Below are positions 36,601-46,439 of a DNA stretch of 64,000 nt, one piece after another. The notes under the pieces were generated by a model. The model worked only from the letters and a program-made list of their open reading frames with translations, was not told the origin of the DNA and ran no database searches. The position numbers and the translations under genes are program-made. The stretch's first letter is position 1; every line of letters begins with the position of its first letter. The stretch is from Arachidicoccus sp. (GTDB taxonomy: Bacteria; Bacteroidota; Bacteroidia; Chitinophagales; Chitinophagaceae), in contig JAPWKH010000014.1 in assembly GCA_028283605.1 (NCBI GenBank), positions 186,001 through 250,000 of the forward strand, in the 5' to 3' direction.

Positions 36601-38235
36601 TCATCTCCTGTCTCTTATAGCTTTGAATTCAGAACCTTGTTTCCATTGAGGGAATGTGCTTTCGTTGGCTAATTTTTTTCCTATTAAAAAGAGCATTTGT
36701 AAATCTTCAATTCCGCCTTCAAAAGTCCACGAAGGATTGTATTCGTCGCTGGGACGGTGATAGCGGTTGGCAGTATAATCATCTTCCAGATGCTTGCCAT
36801 ATTCTTTGCCTTTGCCTATTACATCAATGCCGCTTTTCGCATCTAAAGCAGGTACGCCTACTTTCGCAAAACTGAAATGATCAGACCGGAAATAATGCCC
36901 TGCTTCGGGATGAGCTTCCTGAGCCAAATATCGGTTTTGTTTTTTGGCAACCTCTGCAACATAGTCTTCCAAATCATTTTGCCCTGCACCGGTTATTACA
37001 ATATCCTTGGTTTTTTCAAAAGCATTTATAACATCCATATTCAAATCTGCAACCGTTTTGTTTAAGGGATAAACCGGATGTGCCGCATAATAAGCAGCGC
37101 CCAATAAACCTTGCTCTTCTGCCGTCACGGCTAAAAATACAATAGTGCGTTCCGGCTTTTCTTTTAAACTTTTAAATGCTCTGGCTATTTCAAGTAAACC
37201 CGCCGTGCCGCTCGCATTGTCTAAAGCGCCATTGTATATGCTGTCTCCTTTTTCATCTTTGTTGCCGATACCGAAATGATCCCAATGCGCAGTGTAAATA
37301 ATATATTCATCGGGCCGTTTGCTGCCGGTAATTTTTGCAATTAGATTGTGGGATACATTGCGTTCCGTTTTCACTTTTACATTCAAGGATAATTTTTCGT
37401 TTAATGCAACGGCTTTAAAATCTCTTTTATTGGCGCTTACCAACAGCGATGTATCCTTGCCGGCAGCGGCCAACAATTTTTTGGCGCCATCAGCGGACAA
37501 CCATCCGTTCAATGCTAAGTGCCGTTTGTTTTGCTCATCCAAAAACAATTTAGATCCTGTATTGGAATTTTGTATTACACTGAAAGGATAAGAGGCCGAT
37601 TCCGTATTGTGAATAATAAAACAAGCTTTGGCGCCTTGTCTTGCAGCTTCTTCGTATTTATATGTCCATCTTCCATAGTATGTTTCTGTTTTGCCTTTGA
37701 AGATGGTTGTATCCACTCCAAAGCCCGGATCATTTACCATGACCAATACAACTTTCCCTTTTACATCAATATTTGCATAGTCATTCCAATTGTATTCAGG
37801 AGCTACTACGCCGTACCCGGCAAAAATTATTTCGTCATTATTTAATGAAATAACAGAATCTGTTTTCTCGGTAAATACTACAAAATCGCTTTGATTTTTC
37901 AGTTCAAAATTGCCTTTGGCCGATTGCACTTTCATGGTAGGATCGGGAGTTGCGGTAATATTTACCAAAGGAACATCTTGCAAATAACTATTGCCATTAC
38001 CGGGTTCCAGCCCTAAATTTTTAAATTGTGTTTGTATATAATCGATCGTTTTTGTTTCGCCGATGGTAAAAGGTTTGCGTCCTTGAAACGAATCCGAAGC
38101 CAATACTTTTATGTGCTCTAGTATGCTGTCTTTGTTGAAAGATGAAAGCCCTTCATCGTCGCTTTTATTAGGTTTGCACGAATGAAATAATACAACACAT
38201 ATTATTACGGAAGTATAAAAAACAAATCTTTTCAT
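36601..38235 (-). CDS. M28-family zinc aminopeptidase, lipoprotein
   Basis: The protein has 544 residues and a lipoprotein signal ending FHSC. A PA domain lies at about 130-260, inserted in the M28 peptidase domain. The zinc ligands are in place: H in TAHWDHFG near 319, the bridging D in GALDNASGTAG near 338, EE in VTAEEQGLLGAA near 372, D in LNMDVIN near 400, and H in FRSDHFSF near 453. Such enzymes release N-terminal amino acids outside the cytoplasm. The gene stands alone on the minus strand. Confidence 0.9.
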   Translation of the reverse strand: MKRFVFYTSVIICVVLFHSCKPNKSDDEGLSSFNKDSILEHIKVLASDSFQGRKPFTIGETKTIDYIQTQFKNLGLEPGNGNSYLQDVPLVNITATPDPTMKVQSAKGNFELKNQSDFVVFTEKTDSVISLNNDEIIFAGYGVVAPEYNWNDYANIDVKGKVVLVMVNDPGFGVDTTIFKGKTETYYGRWTYKYEEAARQGAKACFIIHNTESASYPFSVIQNSNTGSKLFLDEQNKRHLALNGWLSADGAKKLLAAAGKDTSLLVSANKRDFKAVALNEKLSLNVKVKTERNVSHNLIAKITGSKRPDEYIIYTAHWDHFGIGNKDEKGDSIYNGALDNASGTAGLLEIARAFKSLKEKPERTIVFLAVTAEEQGLLGAAYYAAHPVYPLNKTVADLNMDVINAFEKTKDIVITGAGQNDLEDYVAEVAKKQNRYLAQEAHPEAGHYFRSDHFSFAKVGVPALDAKSGIDVIGKGKEYGKHLEDDYTANRYHRPSDEYNPSWTFEGGIEDLQMLFLIGKKLANESTFPQWKQGSEFKAIRDRR

Positions 38236-38398
38236 CTGTATATTTTTTATTATTTTTCAATTGCAGGTTGGAAACAACCATATTTACTATGGTTCATTTC
38301 ATTACAGCATATTTTTAAGGAAGATAATATATTAATGTGAGAATGTATTACATATAGCTGTAAATTTTTATCGACGAGAAGGGAACATGATATTTTTC

Positions 38399-38422
38399 AC
38401 GCTTATAGAAATGTATAAGCGT
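38399..38422. repeat. 9-bp inverted repeat downstream of MFS gene
   Basis: ACGCTTATA (38399-38407) and TATAAGCGT (38414-38422) pair with a 6-base loop, 36 bases after the MFS stop. No U-tract follows on the minus strand, so terminator function is uncertain. Confidence 0.35.
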
Positions 38423-38457
38423 AGTTTAGTCCGATGATTGATAAAGTTAGGATTAAT

Positions 38458-39672
38458 CTAAATGCCTTTTACCACCGCACGGGGTAACTCTTTATTCAGA
38501 TAAGTACATATAAGCAAACCAATAAAAACGATTCCTGTGGAGAAAGCAAATATATATTGTATTCCAAAAGTCTGGATTACGCCTCCGATTACAGGTCCGG
38601 TAATACCTAACGAAATATCGATAAACAAACCGTAAGCTGCTATGGCAGCGCCGCTTCGTTCATCAGAAAATAATTTTACAGCTTCTGTGCCGAGCGCAGG
38701 AAATACTAATGAAAATCCAAGCCCGGTAATAGCTGCGCCTATCAATGCATAAGCCGGAAGATATAATACGGATAAGATAAATAAGCCGATAGTTTCACAT
38801 ATAAGGCAACCGATGGCTACTTTAATGCCGCCGTATTTATCAATAGCGTTGGAGAAAAATAATCTTCCCGTGATGAATAAAATACTAAAAACCGAAAGAC
38901 ACAGAGCAGCATCGCTCCAATGAAAATGATCGTAGTATAAAGTAATAAAATTGGAAATGGTACCGAAACCCATGCCGGCTGTCAATAAACCAATTCCATA
39001 AGGGGACACTTTTTTTAATACGGATAAAAAAGAAATATGCGGCGTATTACCCGGCTCTTTTTTCAATACAATATTCTTTTTACTCCGGGCAATTGTGTAG
39101 CCTGAAATACCGAGTAAAAGAATCAGTAAAGAAATAGCATCTAATCCAAATGCCTGATTCAGTAATACACCTAATGGCGCACCTACCGCTAAAGCGCCAT
39201 AAGATGCAATACCGTTGTACGAAATGATAGTAGCCGTATATTTTTTCCCGACATCCGTCATTGCCCATGTAATCGGTGAAGCACCGATAAATCCTTCTGC
39301 GCACCCGGTAATTAACCTGCCGGCAATCAATACCCAAAGACTTATCGCAGTATGATGCCTGCATAAATAAGTAATGTATAATAAAGCGCCATTCAGCATA
39401 AAACAAATCATGCTGGTAAATACCGATTGTTTCGGGCCGTATTTATCGATCAGATTTCCCGATAAGCCACGTGTGATAAAAGTTGTAACATATTGTAAGC
39501 TGATAACTATACCTGCAACAATTGCACTGTAACCCAAACCTTTAGTTACAAAAATAGGTAATACCGCTAATGGCAGCCCTATGCACACATATCCTAAAAA
39601 TGTAAATAATACATAACCTACAATTGTAAGACGGGTTGAGCTTTTATTTTCAGAAGTTTCGATTCCCTTCAT
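38458..39672 (-). CDS. MFS transporter, YfcJ/YhhS-like
   Basis: The start is set at ATG 39670-39672 (MKGIETSENKSSTRLT) instead of 39738. A TAACTTTG -7 box at 39697-39704 would otherwise lie inside the gene, and the first 22 residues of the track ORF are not MFS-like. About 12 hydrophobic segments are seen in 404 residues, with the conserved loop GNLIDKYGPKQSVFTS after helix 2 and GRLITGCAEGFIGA in helix 4. It is an inner-membrane major facilitator, probably a proton-coupled exporter of sugars or drugs; the substrate is unknown. Confidence 0.85.
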   Translation of the reverse strand: MKGIETSENKSSTRLTIVGYVLFTFLGYVCIGLPLAVLPIFVTKGLGYSAIVAGIVISLQYVTTFITRGLSGNLIDKYGPKQSVFTSMICFMLNGALLYITYLCRHHTAISLWVLIAGRLITGCAEGFIGASPITWAMTDVGKKYTATIISYNGIASYGALAVGAPLGVLLNQAFGLDAISLLILLLGISGYTIARSKKNIVLKKEPGNTPHISFLSVLKKVSPYGIGLLTAGMGFGTISNFITLYYDHFHWSDAALCLSVFSILFITGRLFFSNAIDKYGGIKVAIGCLICETIGLFILSVLYLPAYALIGAAITGLGFSLVFPALGTEAVKLFSDERSGAAIAAYGLFIDISLGITGPVIGGVIQTFGIQYIFAFSTGIVFIGLLICTYLNKELPRAVVKGI

Positions 39673-39696
39673 ATAAAATCGCTTGAATTTGCGGTG

Positions 39697-39704
39697 CAAA
39701 GTTA
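39697..39704 (-). promoter_or_regulatory. -7 box of MFS gene
   Basis: Minus-strand TAACTTTG fits TAnnTTTG, 24 bases before the revised start. The -33 element is poor. The box decides the start choice. Confidence 0.45.
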
Positions 39705-39724
39705 CAACGAATATCAAGCAAAAA

Positions 39725-39758
39725 ACGCTAAAGAACACTTGTTATCATGCGCTTTAGC
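39725..39758 (-). terminator. Terminator of the TonB-dependent receptor gene
   Basis: Read on the minus strand, CGCTAAAG ... CTTTAGCG forms an 8-bp stem with an 18-base loop followed directly by TTTTTTG, 27 bases after the receptor stop. It separates the receptor from the MFS gene. Confidence 0.65.
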
Positions 39759-39785
39759 GGTTAAGAAATTTTTATAGTCTGAATT

Positions 39786-42701
39786 TTACTTGCTCAACAA
39801 ACCATCAAATGTAAATGATATATAGTATAATGCGCTTAATGTAGGGCCTGCGGCATATTGAATATACTTATGGTTTAAAAGATCTGTGCCGCCAAGCTTG
39901 ATAACAGCTTTATAAGCGGGAACGCGCAAACTTACCTGTGCATCTATGTTTTGAGCTGCAGGAACCGTTCCGTTTGCCAACGGACTTTGCCATAAGTAAG
40001 AAGTTTGCCAATGCCATACAATATTAAATCCAAGGTTTCTTACCACTTCTCTATTGCCAAAAGACAAATTGGTAGCCCATTTCGGCGTGTTAAAACCGGT
40101 TACAAATACATCTGTATTTTTATTGTTGCTTATGTTGTTATAATTGATATTGCCTGATAAAGTATAGGACCGATAAAAGTTATACGATACACCCAGTGAA
40201 CTTCCATAGCTGTTGTATTTGTTCTTCGCATTGGTATAAACCCTGTATCTCGTTTGCTTTGCCGAATTGGTAGAAAGCATATCCAATACTGCCTGATCGG
40301 TTCCTATTTTTATGGTATTTTTTTCAGGGACATACACATCTACTTGTCCAAGAAAACCATCGTAAACATTGGAATATGCATCGAAATCTATAAACAATTT
40401 ATTCTCCAATAAACTGCTTTTGTAACCAAATTCAAATGAATTGATGTGTTCAGGTTTTGTAGGACTAAGAGCTGTAGGAACCAGCAAATTTTTATTGTTT
40501 AATGCTGCCTGGTTTTGAGTAAGCGTAGGATCTGCATTTACATCTTGATTTACTTTTGTATTGAATTTTGTAATAGAAGACAGCGTATAAGAATTATCCA
40601 AATAACCCAAACCATTCGCTATAAAAGGCAAGCCGCCTACACGGCGCACGCCGCCGTTGTTTACAAAAGATACTGCTTCGAATAAGGATGGAAACCTATA
40701 ACCGTTTTGGAAAGAGATTCTGAAATTGTGATTTTTGGCTAATGTATAAACTGCAGCTACTCTGGGATTAAACTTGGTAGGGAAATATGGATTTCTATCT
40801 ACACGCAACGAAGCAGTTAATTTTAATTTTTCATCCAAAAATGTTTTAGTGCCTTGTATGAAAGCGCCGTATTTTTTATACAAAACATTTTTACCGAAAT
40901 CACTTGAATCAGGCACAACACCATTTACAGATACCGGCAAGTTTCTTACAGAATCGGGACGTGAAAAATCTACGAAGTTATTGCCATCGGGCTTTATTAC
41001 ATATTCTCTGAAATCAGCGCCCACCAATACATCGACCACTTTTACATACCTTGTTAAATCCCATTGTCCGTCTACGTTGTAGGTAGTGCTCATTTGGTGC
41101 AGCCAGGCGCCGCCTGTAGCGGGAGCGTGCGCAGGAACAGGGCTCATATTTGGATTGTCCCAATCGTTTATATGGATAATCGTATTTTTTAAAGCTTTAA
41201 ATGCGGGGGTTCCGGGTTCAACTCTTCCGGCATCTGCAGCTGCGCGAGCCGCTTGGTTTGCGGCAATAATATCAGCGCCATTTTCTAATTGCTGTGCCAA
41301 TGCAGCGCCATATTTTTGACCCCACGCGCTATTGGATAAATGATCTAAATCCAGATTATCTGCCAAAGGTTTTATATTGTATGAGTTGCCTGTATTTTCC
41401 AAAGAAGCATACGCTTTAATATCGAAATCGCGGCCTTTCAATTCAATCTTATGGTTTTGAACATGTGCATTATCCAAACGGATTTTATTACCTCTTTGGA
41501 AAGTTCCGTCCAATCTTCCGTAACGATAAGAATAAGAAAGTTCGGTATTGGGATTGATACGATAATTCAAACTTGCATCTGCTTTGATGTTTGTAGAAAC
41601 AGGGTCAGTTAAGTCTGTCTCCCAATAACCTGTTCTTCTTACGGCAAATTGCTTACTGCGAAATTCCTGAGGAATTAGTGGATCGTTACCCAATTTTACA
41701 GTAACATTATTATTGCTTTCATCGCCGTATTTATTCCATGCGTCCCATGCAGGATTATTTTCGCCGGGCGTAAATTCCGGAAAACCGGGATTGGCTGCTG
41801 TGTTTTGATCATTGCGTGAATAAGAAGCCCAGTCTGTTGCTCTGAAATAGCCAACATTTACTTTGAAAGCGAATTTATTGTTGAATGCTTTCGCGTAGCG
41901 CAATGCAAACTCGCCTAAAGCTTTTGTATTAAATCCTGTTTCTGATATATGATTGATGCCGCCCTTTGCATAAATACTCAAGCCTTGGTATTGAAAAGGA
42001 TTTTTGGTTATGAGATTTGACAATCCGTTAATGGCATTTGCGCCATACAACGCCGAAGCCGCGCCGGGCGTAATTTCTACACTTTCTATGTCCAATTCGG
42101 TAGGCCCGATGGCATTGCCTAACGGCACACCCAATGTGGCGGATTGAATATCTATACCATCGTCCAGTTGTACAAAGCGGAAGTTGTTCGGATTATTAAA
42201 ACCGCGCGTGTTCGGAACCTGAAAAGCTATGCTTGAAGTAATCATTTGCACGCCTTTCACATTCGCCAATCCGCTATAAAAATCCGGAGCGGGAGATTCT
42301 TTCAAGGCTTTCAGGCTTAGTTTTTCAATGGCAACCGGAGATTGCATCAGCTTTTCTTCCTTTCGGCTTGCCGTTACAACTACTTCATTCGCAATATAAG
42401 TTTGCGATTGTAGTTTAACTGAAAGATTATCCGTATAATTTTTAATAGTTATTTCCTGAGGGGTAAAACCTATTGATGAAATCACAATCGTGAACGGAAG
42501 TTTTTGATTGATGACCAAAGAAAATTTTCCTGCTGAATCTGCAATTGTTCCTTTTTTGCCGCCCTTAATATTTATAGATGCATTAGGAATGCCTTCGTTA
42601 TTTTCATTGACTATTTTCCCGCTCAATATAGCAGAGCCATTTAATTGTGCGTGCAACAGTATAGGCAAAATGATGCCCGTAAGCAATATTAGCTTTTTCA
42701 T
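39786..42701 (-). CDS. TonB-dependent outer-membrane receptor (not SusC-type)
   Basis: The start is set at ATG 42699-42701, which gives a clean signal peptide MKKLILLTGIILPILLHAQ. A carboxypeptidase-regulatory-like domain follows (about 25-110, LSGKIVNENNEGIPNASI), then NEVVVTASRKEEKLMQSPVAI as TonB box/plug start, the plug (VEITPGAASALYGANAINGL) and a barrel of about 700 residues. There is no SusD partner, so uptake of a siderophore, metal complex or vitamin is more likely than glycan; the ligand is not deducible. It is flanked by its own terminator. Confidence 0.9.
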   Translation of the reverse strand: MKKLILLTGIILPILLHAQLNGSAILSGKIVNENNEGIPNASINIKGGKKGTIADSAGKFSLVINQKLPFTIVISSIGFTPQEITIKNYTDNLSVKLQSQTYIANEVVVTASRKEEKLMQSPVAIEKLSLKALKESPAPDFYSGLANVKGVQMITSSIAFQVPNTRGFNNPNNFRFVQLDDGIDIQSATLGVPLGNAIGPTELDIESVEITPGAASALYGANAINGLSNLITKNPFQYQGLSIYAKGGINHISETGFNTKALGEFALRYAKAFNNKFAFKVNVGYFRATDWASYSRNDQNTAANPGFPEFTPGENNPAWDAWNKYGDESNNNVTVKLGNDPLIPQEFRSKQFAVRRTGYWETDLTDPVSTNIKADASLNYRINPNTELSYSYRYGRLDGTFQRGNKIRLDNAHVQNHKIELKGRDFDIKAYASLENTGNSYNIKPLADNLDLDHLSNSAWGQKYGAALAQQLENGADIIAANQAARAAADAGRVEPGTPAFKALKNTIIHINDWDNPNMSPVPAHAPATGGAWLHQMSTTYNVDGQWDLTRYVKVVDVLVGADFREYVIKPDGNNFVDFSRPDSVRNLPVSVNGVVPDSSDFGKNVLYKKYGAFIQGTKTFLDEKLKLTASLRVDRNPYFPTKFNPRVAAVYTLAKNHNFRISFQNGYRFPSLFEAVSFVNNGGVRRVGGLPFIANGLGYLDNSYTLSSITKFNTKVNQDVNADPTLTQNQAALNNKNLLVPTALSPTKPEHINSFEFGYKSSLLENKLFIDFDAYSNVYDGFLGQVDVYVPEKNTIKIGTDQAVLDMLSTNSAKQTRYRVYTNAKNKYNSYGSSLGVSYNFYRSYTLSGNINYNNISNNKNTDVFVTGFNTPKWATNLSFGNREVVRNLGFNIVWHWQTSYLWQSPLANGTVPAAQNIDAQVSLRVPAYKAVIKLGGTDLLNHKYIQYAAGPTLSALYYISFTFDGLLSK

Positions 42702-42869
42702 TTTTTGTATAAATTTTTTAAATAAAAACAACCGGGAATTTGTTGCCTGAATTCACTGAATCTGCAACACGGAATTTTTAAATCATCAACATCGGTCGAA
42801 TAAATACAACATTAAATAAGAATATAAATAATTAAATGGTTTAATTAGAATGAGTGCAAAGAAAAGGAA

Positions 42870-42906
42870 AAAATAAAAGCCTACAAAATTTATAGACTTT
42901 TATTTT
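42870..42906 (-). terminator. Hairpin between SET gene and TonB receptor
   Basis: AAAATAAAAG-c-CTA pairs with TAG-a-CTTTTATTTT (one mismatch). On the minus strand it is followed by a T-rich tract (TCCTTTTCTTT), 34 bases after the SET-gene stop. A plausible but AT-rich terminator. Confidence 0.45.
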
Positions 42907-42939
42907 ATAAAAAAATTAGGAGTTATTATCGCAGATAAT

Positions 42940-43338
42940 TTATTGCACGTCTTTTATAAGATGATGAAACCATACTTCATCTTTCTTATCCGGAACTCCG
43001 TTGTAATTAATGCATAATTCTTCTCCTTTTTTTACCGGCTTCACAGTTGTGATGGTCATTATATCTTCATCATAATCCATCTCATATTCGCAGTTGGCAT
43101 CATAACTGTGATTGTACATGGATATGTAACCAAGCGCCAGAATGGCTTTGCGCTTAGAGTTGCCCCATTCGAAAATATAATTGGTAAGAACAGATTGTTC
43201 GATAATCGCACGGTCTTTTACAGATAATACAATTACCGGCGATATTTCTATAACTGTTCCTTTCGCAATATTTTTGGTTGCAAATACACCTCTTCCTTTT
43301 TGGCCTGCCGGAGCAATAGTTAAGCTGGGTAAAATCAT
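42940..43338 (-). CDS. Small SET-domain protein (putative lysine methyltransferase)
   Basis: The start is set at ATG 43336-43338 (MILPSLTIAPAG), because a TACATTTG -7 box lies at 43366-43373, upstream of this and overlapping the track start. The 132 residues are one compact SET fold: KGRGVFATKNIAKGTVI at the start, the pseudoknot pair MYNHSYDANCEYEMD and KKGEELCINYNG. There is no pre-SET or post-SET cysteine cluster. Bacterial SET proteins methylate lysines on proteins of their own or act as effectors; the target here is unknown. Confidence 0.83.
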   Translation of the reverse strand: MILPSLTIAPAGQKGRGVFATKNIAKGTVIEISPVIVLSVKDRAIIEQSVLTNYIFEWGNSKRKAILALGYISMYNHSYDANCEYEMDYDEDIMTITTVKPVKKGEELCINYNGVPDKKDEVWFHHLIKDVQ

Positions 43339-43411
43339 ATTATAACGCAATATTTTTGTGATTCGCAAATGTAAGGCAAGAATAATTTAAATCTTTTATT
43401 TATAACAAAAA

Positions 43412-43442
43412 GAAAGCCTTGCAATTTTTTTGCAAGGCTTTC
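43412..43442 (-). terminator. Strong Rho-independent terminator after pirin gene
   Basis: GAAAGCCTTGCAA (43412-43424) and TTGCAAGGCTTTC (43430-43442) form a perfect 13-bp stem with a 5-base loop. On the minus strand it is followed by TTTTTGTT, 20 bases after the pirin stop. Confidence 0.88.
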
Positions 43443-43462
43443 CTGAACAGATGAAATGGTTA

Positions 43463-44182
43463 TTACAATTGCATCGGAACTTCTATTAATAATATTTCTG
43501 CGTCCTGTGTTTTTGAAGTGATTGTGATTTTATCGGCATCTTTAATTCCCAAACCATCCCTTTCATTCAGTTCTTCTCCGTTTACATCAAAACTTCCTTT
43601 TACTACGAAAGCATATACGCCATTTCCTTGCTTCTTCAAATTATACACTGTAGAAAAATCTTTATCGAAACTACCGATATGCAGCCATGCATCCTGATGA
43701 ATCCAAACGCCCGCATCATCAGCATTTGGGGATACTATTTGTTGTAGTTTATTATGCCTTTCATTTACATCAAGCGTAATCTGATCATAACGCGGCGTTA
43801 CATTTTTCTTATTCGGAAAAATCCAGATTTGGAAGAGTTTTACAGGTATGTCTTTATTCTTATTATATTCACTATGACGAATGCCTGTACCTGCGCTCAT
43901 AACCTGAATATCGCCATGTTTAATTACGCCTACATTGCCCATGCTGTCACGATGTTCCAAATCGCCCTCCAACGGAATAGTGATGATTTCCATATTATCG
44001 TGCGGATGCATGCCAAAGCCCATACCGCCTGCCACAAAGTCGTCGTTTAACACACGCAATGCACCGAAATGTATTTTTTGTGGGTCATAAAAATTCGCAA
44101 AACTGAAACTATGATAAGTATCAAGCCAGCCATGATCGGCATGGCCTCTTTCATTTGCTTTATGTAATATTGTTATTGCCAT
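43463..44182 (-). CDS. Pirin-family protein (YhhW-type)
   Basis: The start is set at ATG 44180-44182 (MAITILHKANERGHADHGW), preceded by a good AGGAGA ribosome site; the track start at 44287 adds 35 non-homologous residues upstream of the promoter. The protein has 239 residues and two cupin barrels. The metal-binding His of the pirin motif are visible in GFGMHPHDNMEIITIPLEG and in GTGIRHSEYN. Homologues act as quercetin dioxygenases or redox-sensitive regulators. A promoter TTTG-N20-CACCTTTG lies just upstream on the minus strand. Confidence 0.9.
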   Translation of the reverse strand: MAITILHKANERGHADHGWLDTYHSFSFANFYDPQKIHFGALRVLNDDFVAGGMGFGMHPHDNMEIITIPLEGDLEHRDSMGNVGVIKHGDIQVMSAGTGIRHSEYNKNKDIPVKLFQIWIFPNKKNVTPRYDQITLDVNERHNKLQQIVSPNADDAGVWIHQDAWLHIGSFDKDFSTVYNLKKQGNGVYAFVVKGSFDVNGEELNERDGLGIKDADKITITSKTQDAEILLIEVPMQL

Positions 44183-44471
44183 GGTTTGTTTCTCCTTTTT
44201 TGTTTTTACAAAGGTGCAATTTTGAACATGGCTATACAAATAATGTAGATTAAGCGTGAAATAATTACAAATGACTAATAAATTCAACTTGTAAAAGCGC
44301 GTTAATAATACTTGTTAATTGTTATTAATGAATAATTCGTCATATCTTGAACAAGTCATATAAAATATATGCTTGCGAAAAATTACTTTACTGTTTTAAA
44401 AAATATTCAATATAATAAATGGCCTTGATTTTTACTCTTTTTCACAAACGCATCATCTTTAAAACCATTAA

Positions 44472-45518
44472 ATGTCATTTATTAAAAAAGTATTAGACCC
44501 GCCTTCTTATGGCTGGACAGATAATTATGGAAATCTTTACAAGCCATCGAACAAACAAATTATTCAGGAATTTTTCAAAAGAACAAATGTATTTAAGAGC
44601 CGTAAAAACTGGCTGCCGTTTTTCTCATGGATTTCGTTGCTGTGTTTCTTTCCGTTTTTTATTTTCTTCATTATTCATCAAAGTTTGCATTTTAATGCAT
44701 GGCAACTTGTATTTGTATTTTTGTACAGCATGGTGCTGATGGGAACGCACGGCACTATTTGGTATCATCGCTACTGCACGCATGGCGCATATACTTTTCG
44801 AAATAAGTTTTGGAAAGTAGTAACGCAGAATCTTGTTATAAAAATTATTCCCGAAGAAATTTATGTAATCTCTCATCATGTGCATCATGCGGTTTCCGAT
44901 ATGCCCGGCGATCCTTACAATGCTTCCGGTGGATTTCTGTATTGCTTTTTGGCAGACACAAATCATCAGCCGATTGCAAAAAATTTAACAGAAGATGAGT
45001 TTCATAATGTACAAAAACTGATGCGTCATACCGGCGTGAAATCCAACAGCTATAAGGCTTATCTCAAATGGGGTTCATTTGCCAAGCCGTTTTATACTAT
45101 TTTATTTACTTGCCTTAACTGGGTTTTCTGGTACGGCGTTTTTTATCTGATAGGAGGGCATCATTTTGCGATTGCCATTTTTGCCGGTGCTTTTTTATGG
45201 GCGTTGGGTGTGCGAACGTTTAACTATGAAGGCCACGGTAAAGGAAAAGATAAAAGGAGAGAAGGTGTTGATTATAATACGGAAGATATGTCCATCAATC
45301 AAATTTGGCCGGGTTTTGTTGCCGGTGAATGGCATAATAATCATCATCTTTATCCGGGCAGCGCACGTTCCGGATTTTTAAAATATCAGATAGATTTTGC
45401 CTGGTGCTATATCAAAATGATGAATGTCTTTGGCGCCGTAAGTTCTTACCATGATTCCAAAAAACAATTTATAGAAAATTACAGGAAGCCATATCTCAAC
45501 AATAAAGAAAGTGAGTGA
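44472..45518 (+). CDS. Acyl-CoA/acyl-lipid fatty acid desaturase
   Basis: This membrane-bound di-iron desaturase has 348 residues and four hydrophobic helices in two pairs. The three histidine boxes are seen: HRYCTH (near 98-103), HHVHH (near 135-139) and HNNHH (near 271-275). There is no cytochrome b5 domain. It introduces a double bond, probably delta-9, in membrane lipid acyl chains. It stands alone on the plus strand, convergent with the PhyH gene. Confidence 0.9.
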   Translation: MSFIKKVLDPPSYGWTDNYGNLYKPSNKQIIQEFFKRTNVFKSRKNWLPFFSWISLLCFFPFFIFFIIHQSLHFNAWQLVFVFLYSMVLMGTHGTIWYHRYCTHGAYTFRNKFWKVVTQNLVIKIIPEEIYVISHHVHHAVSDMPGDPYNASGGFLYCFLADTNHQPIAKNLTEDEFHNVQKLMRHTGVKSNSYKAYLKWGSFAKPFYTILFTCLNWVFWYGVFYLIGGHHFAIAIFAGAFLWALGVRTFNYEGHGKGKDKRREGVDYNTEDMSINQIWPGFVAGEWHNNHHLYPGSARSGFLKYQIDFAWCYIKMMNVFGAVSSYHDSKKQFIENYRKPYLNNKESE

Positions 45519-45565
45519 TTGAATGATTTTTCTTACTTCTTGCTACATTTCTTCACCTAAATAAA

Positions 45566-45592
45566 AATGGCGCGTGCAGACTACGTGCCATT
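45566..45592 (-). terminator. Terminator of PhyH dioxygenase gene
   Basis: AATGGCACGT and ACGCGCCATT (minus strand; one G-T pair) form a 10-bp stem with a 7-base loop followed by TTTATTT, 41 bases after the stop. It lies between two convergent genes. Confidence 0.65.
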
Positions 45593-45632
45593 GAGGTGGA
45601 ATATAGAATGAGTATAGCTAATCTTTTAAATC

Positions 45633-46439
45633 TTATTTTACAACCCATGCAAGCCTTTGATAAAAAGGTGTTGCGCTTTCTTCGGTTTTTGGTTTGTATT
45701 CTCCCGCAATAATCGGGAAATATATTACGCGCCTCCTGCTTGCCTCGCCTCTTAGCGAAGACTGCGCAACACGATGCCACAACCTTCCGTCGTGAACAGT
45801 TAAATCTCCGGCTTCCGGCAGAATGGCAACTTCATTTTTGTCCGGATTATTATCCAGAAAATATTTTTTCCTGAAGAGAAATTGAAACAAATTTTGTCTG
45901 TGTGTGCCGGGAATAATTCGCAAGCCGCCATTTTCAATGGTTTGCGTATTTAAATGCAGTCCGATGTTGAGCATAGGATTTAATTTTTTGCCCAGAAAAA
46001 TATCGCGCAAGCCATCGGTATGCCAACCCATTTTGGTAAACTTACTATGCTCACTATTGATATAATGGTTGAACACCATGCCGTCTTTTTCGTGCGTGCC
46101 GATACGCGCATCAAATCCTATAAAAAAGCGAAGCGCCTGTATCCTTTCATCGGTAAGGATATTGGCAAGCAATGAAGCATGTTGATTGATGAATGCAAAC
46201 CTTTGTACGATGGGTTTGCCGTCTACATCTTTTCCGTATTTGATAGGAACACCGTTTATTTTTTCCACTCCGTCAGCGAGCCAAGCCCGCTGTACATCTT
46301 CTGAAGCTTTAATGATAGCTTCCACTTCGTGGGTCGCAAGAAAATTCTTGAAATGTATAAACCCTTTTTCTCTGAAAAATTCGTATTGATTTGGAGATAA
46401 CGTGTCTGATAAATGAAAAGTAGGATAAGCATAAGGCAT
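45633..46439 (-). CDS. Phytanoyl-CoA dioxygenase (PhyH) family protein
   Basis: The start is set at ATG 46437-46439 (MPYAYPTFHLSDTLSP); the first 20 residues of the track ORF are basic and unlike the family. The 268-residue protein is an Fe(II)/2-oxoglutarate oxygenase: the HxD iron motif is in MGWHTDGLRD, the distal His in TVHDGRLWHRV, and the 2-oxoglutarate Arg a few residues on. The substrate is unknown; members hydroxylate lipids or small metabolites. Confidence 0.83.
   Translation of the reverse strand: MPYAYPTFHLSDTLSPNQYEFFREKGFIHFKNFLATHEVEAIIKASEDVQRAWLADGVEKINGVPIKYGKDVDGKPIVQRFAFINQHASLLANILTDERIQALRFFIGFDARIGTHEKDGMVFNHYINSEHSKFTKMGWHTDGLRDIFLGKKLNPMLNIGLHLNTQTIENGGLRIIPGTHRQNLFQFLFRKKYFLDNNPDKNEVAILPEAGDLTVHDGRLWHRVAQSSLRGEASRRRVIYFPIIAGEYKPKTEESATPFYQRLAWVVK

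Noticed and set aside
39673-39738. Long N terminus of the MFS protein
   Set aside because: It would start upstream of the TAACTTTG promoter box, and its residues are not part of the MFS fold.
44183-44287. Long N terminus of the pirin protein
   Set aside because: It covers the promoter (TTTG-N20-CACCTTTG) and the ribosome site; the family begins at MAITIL.
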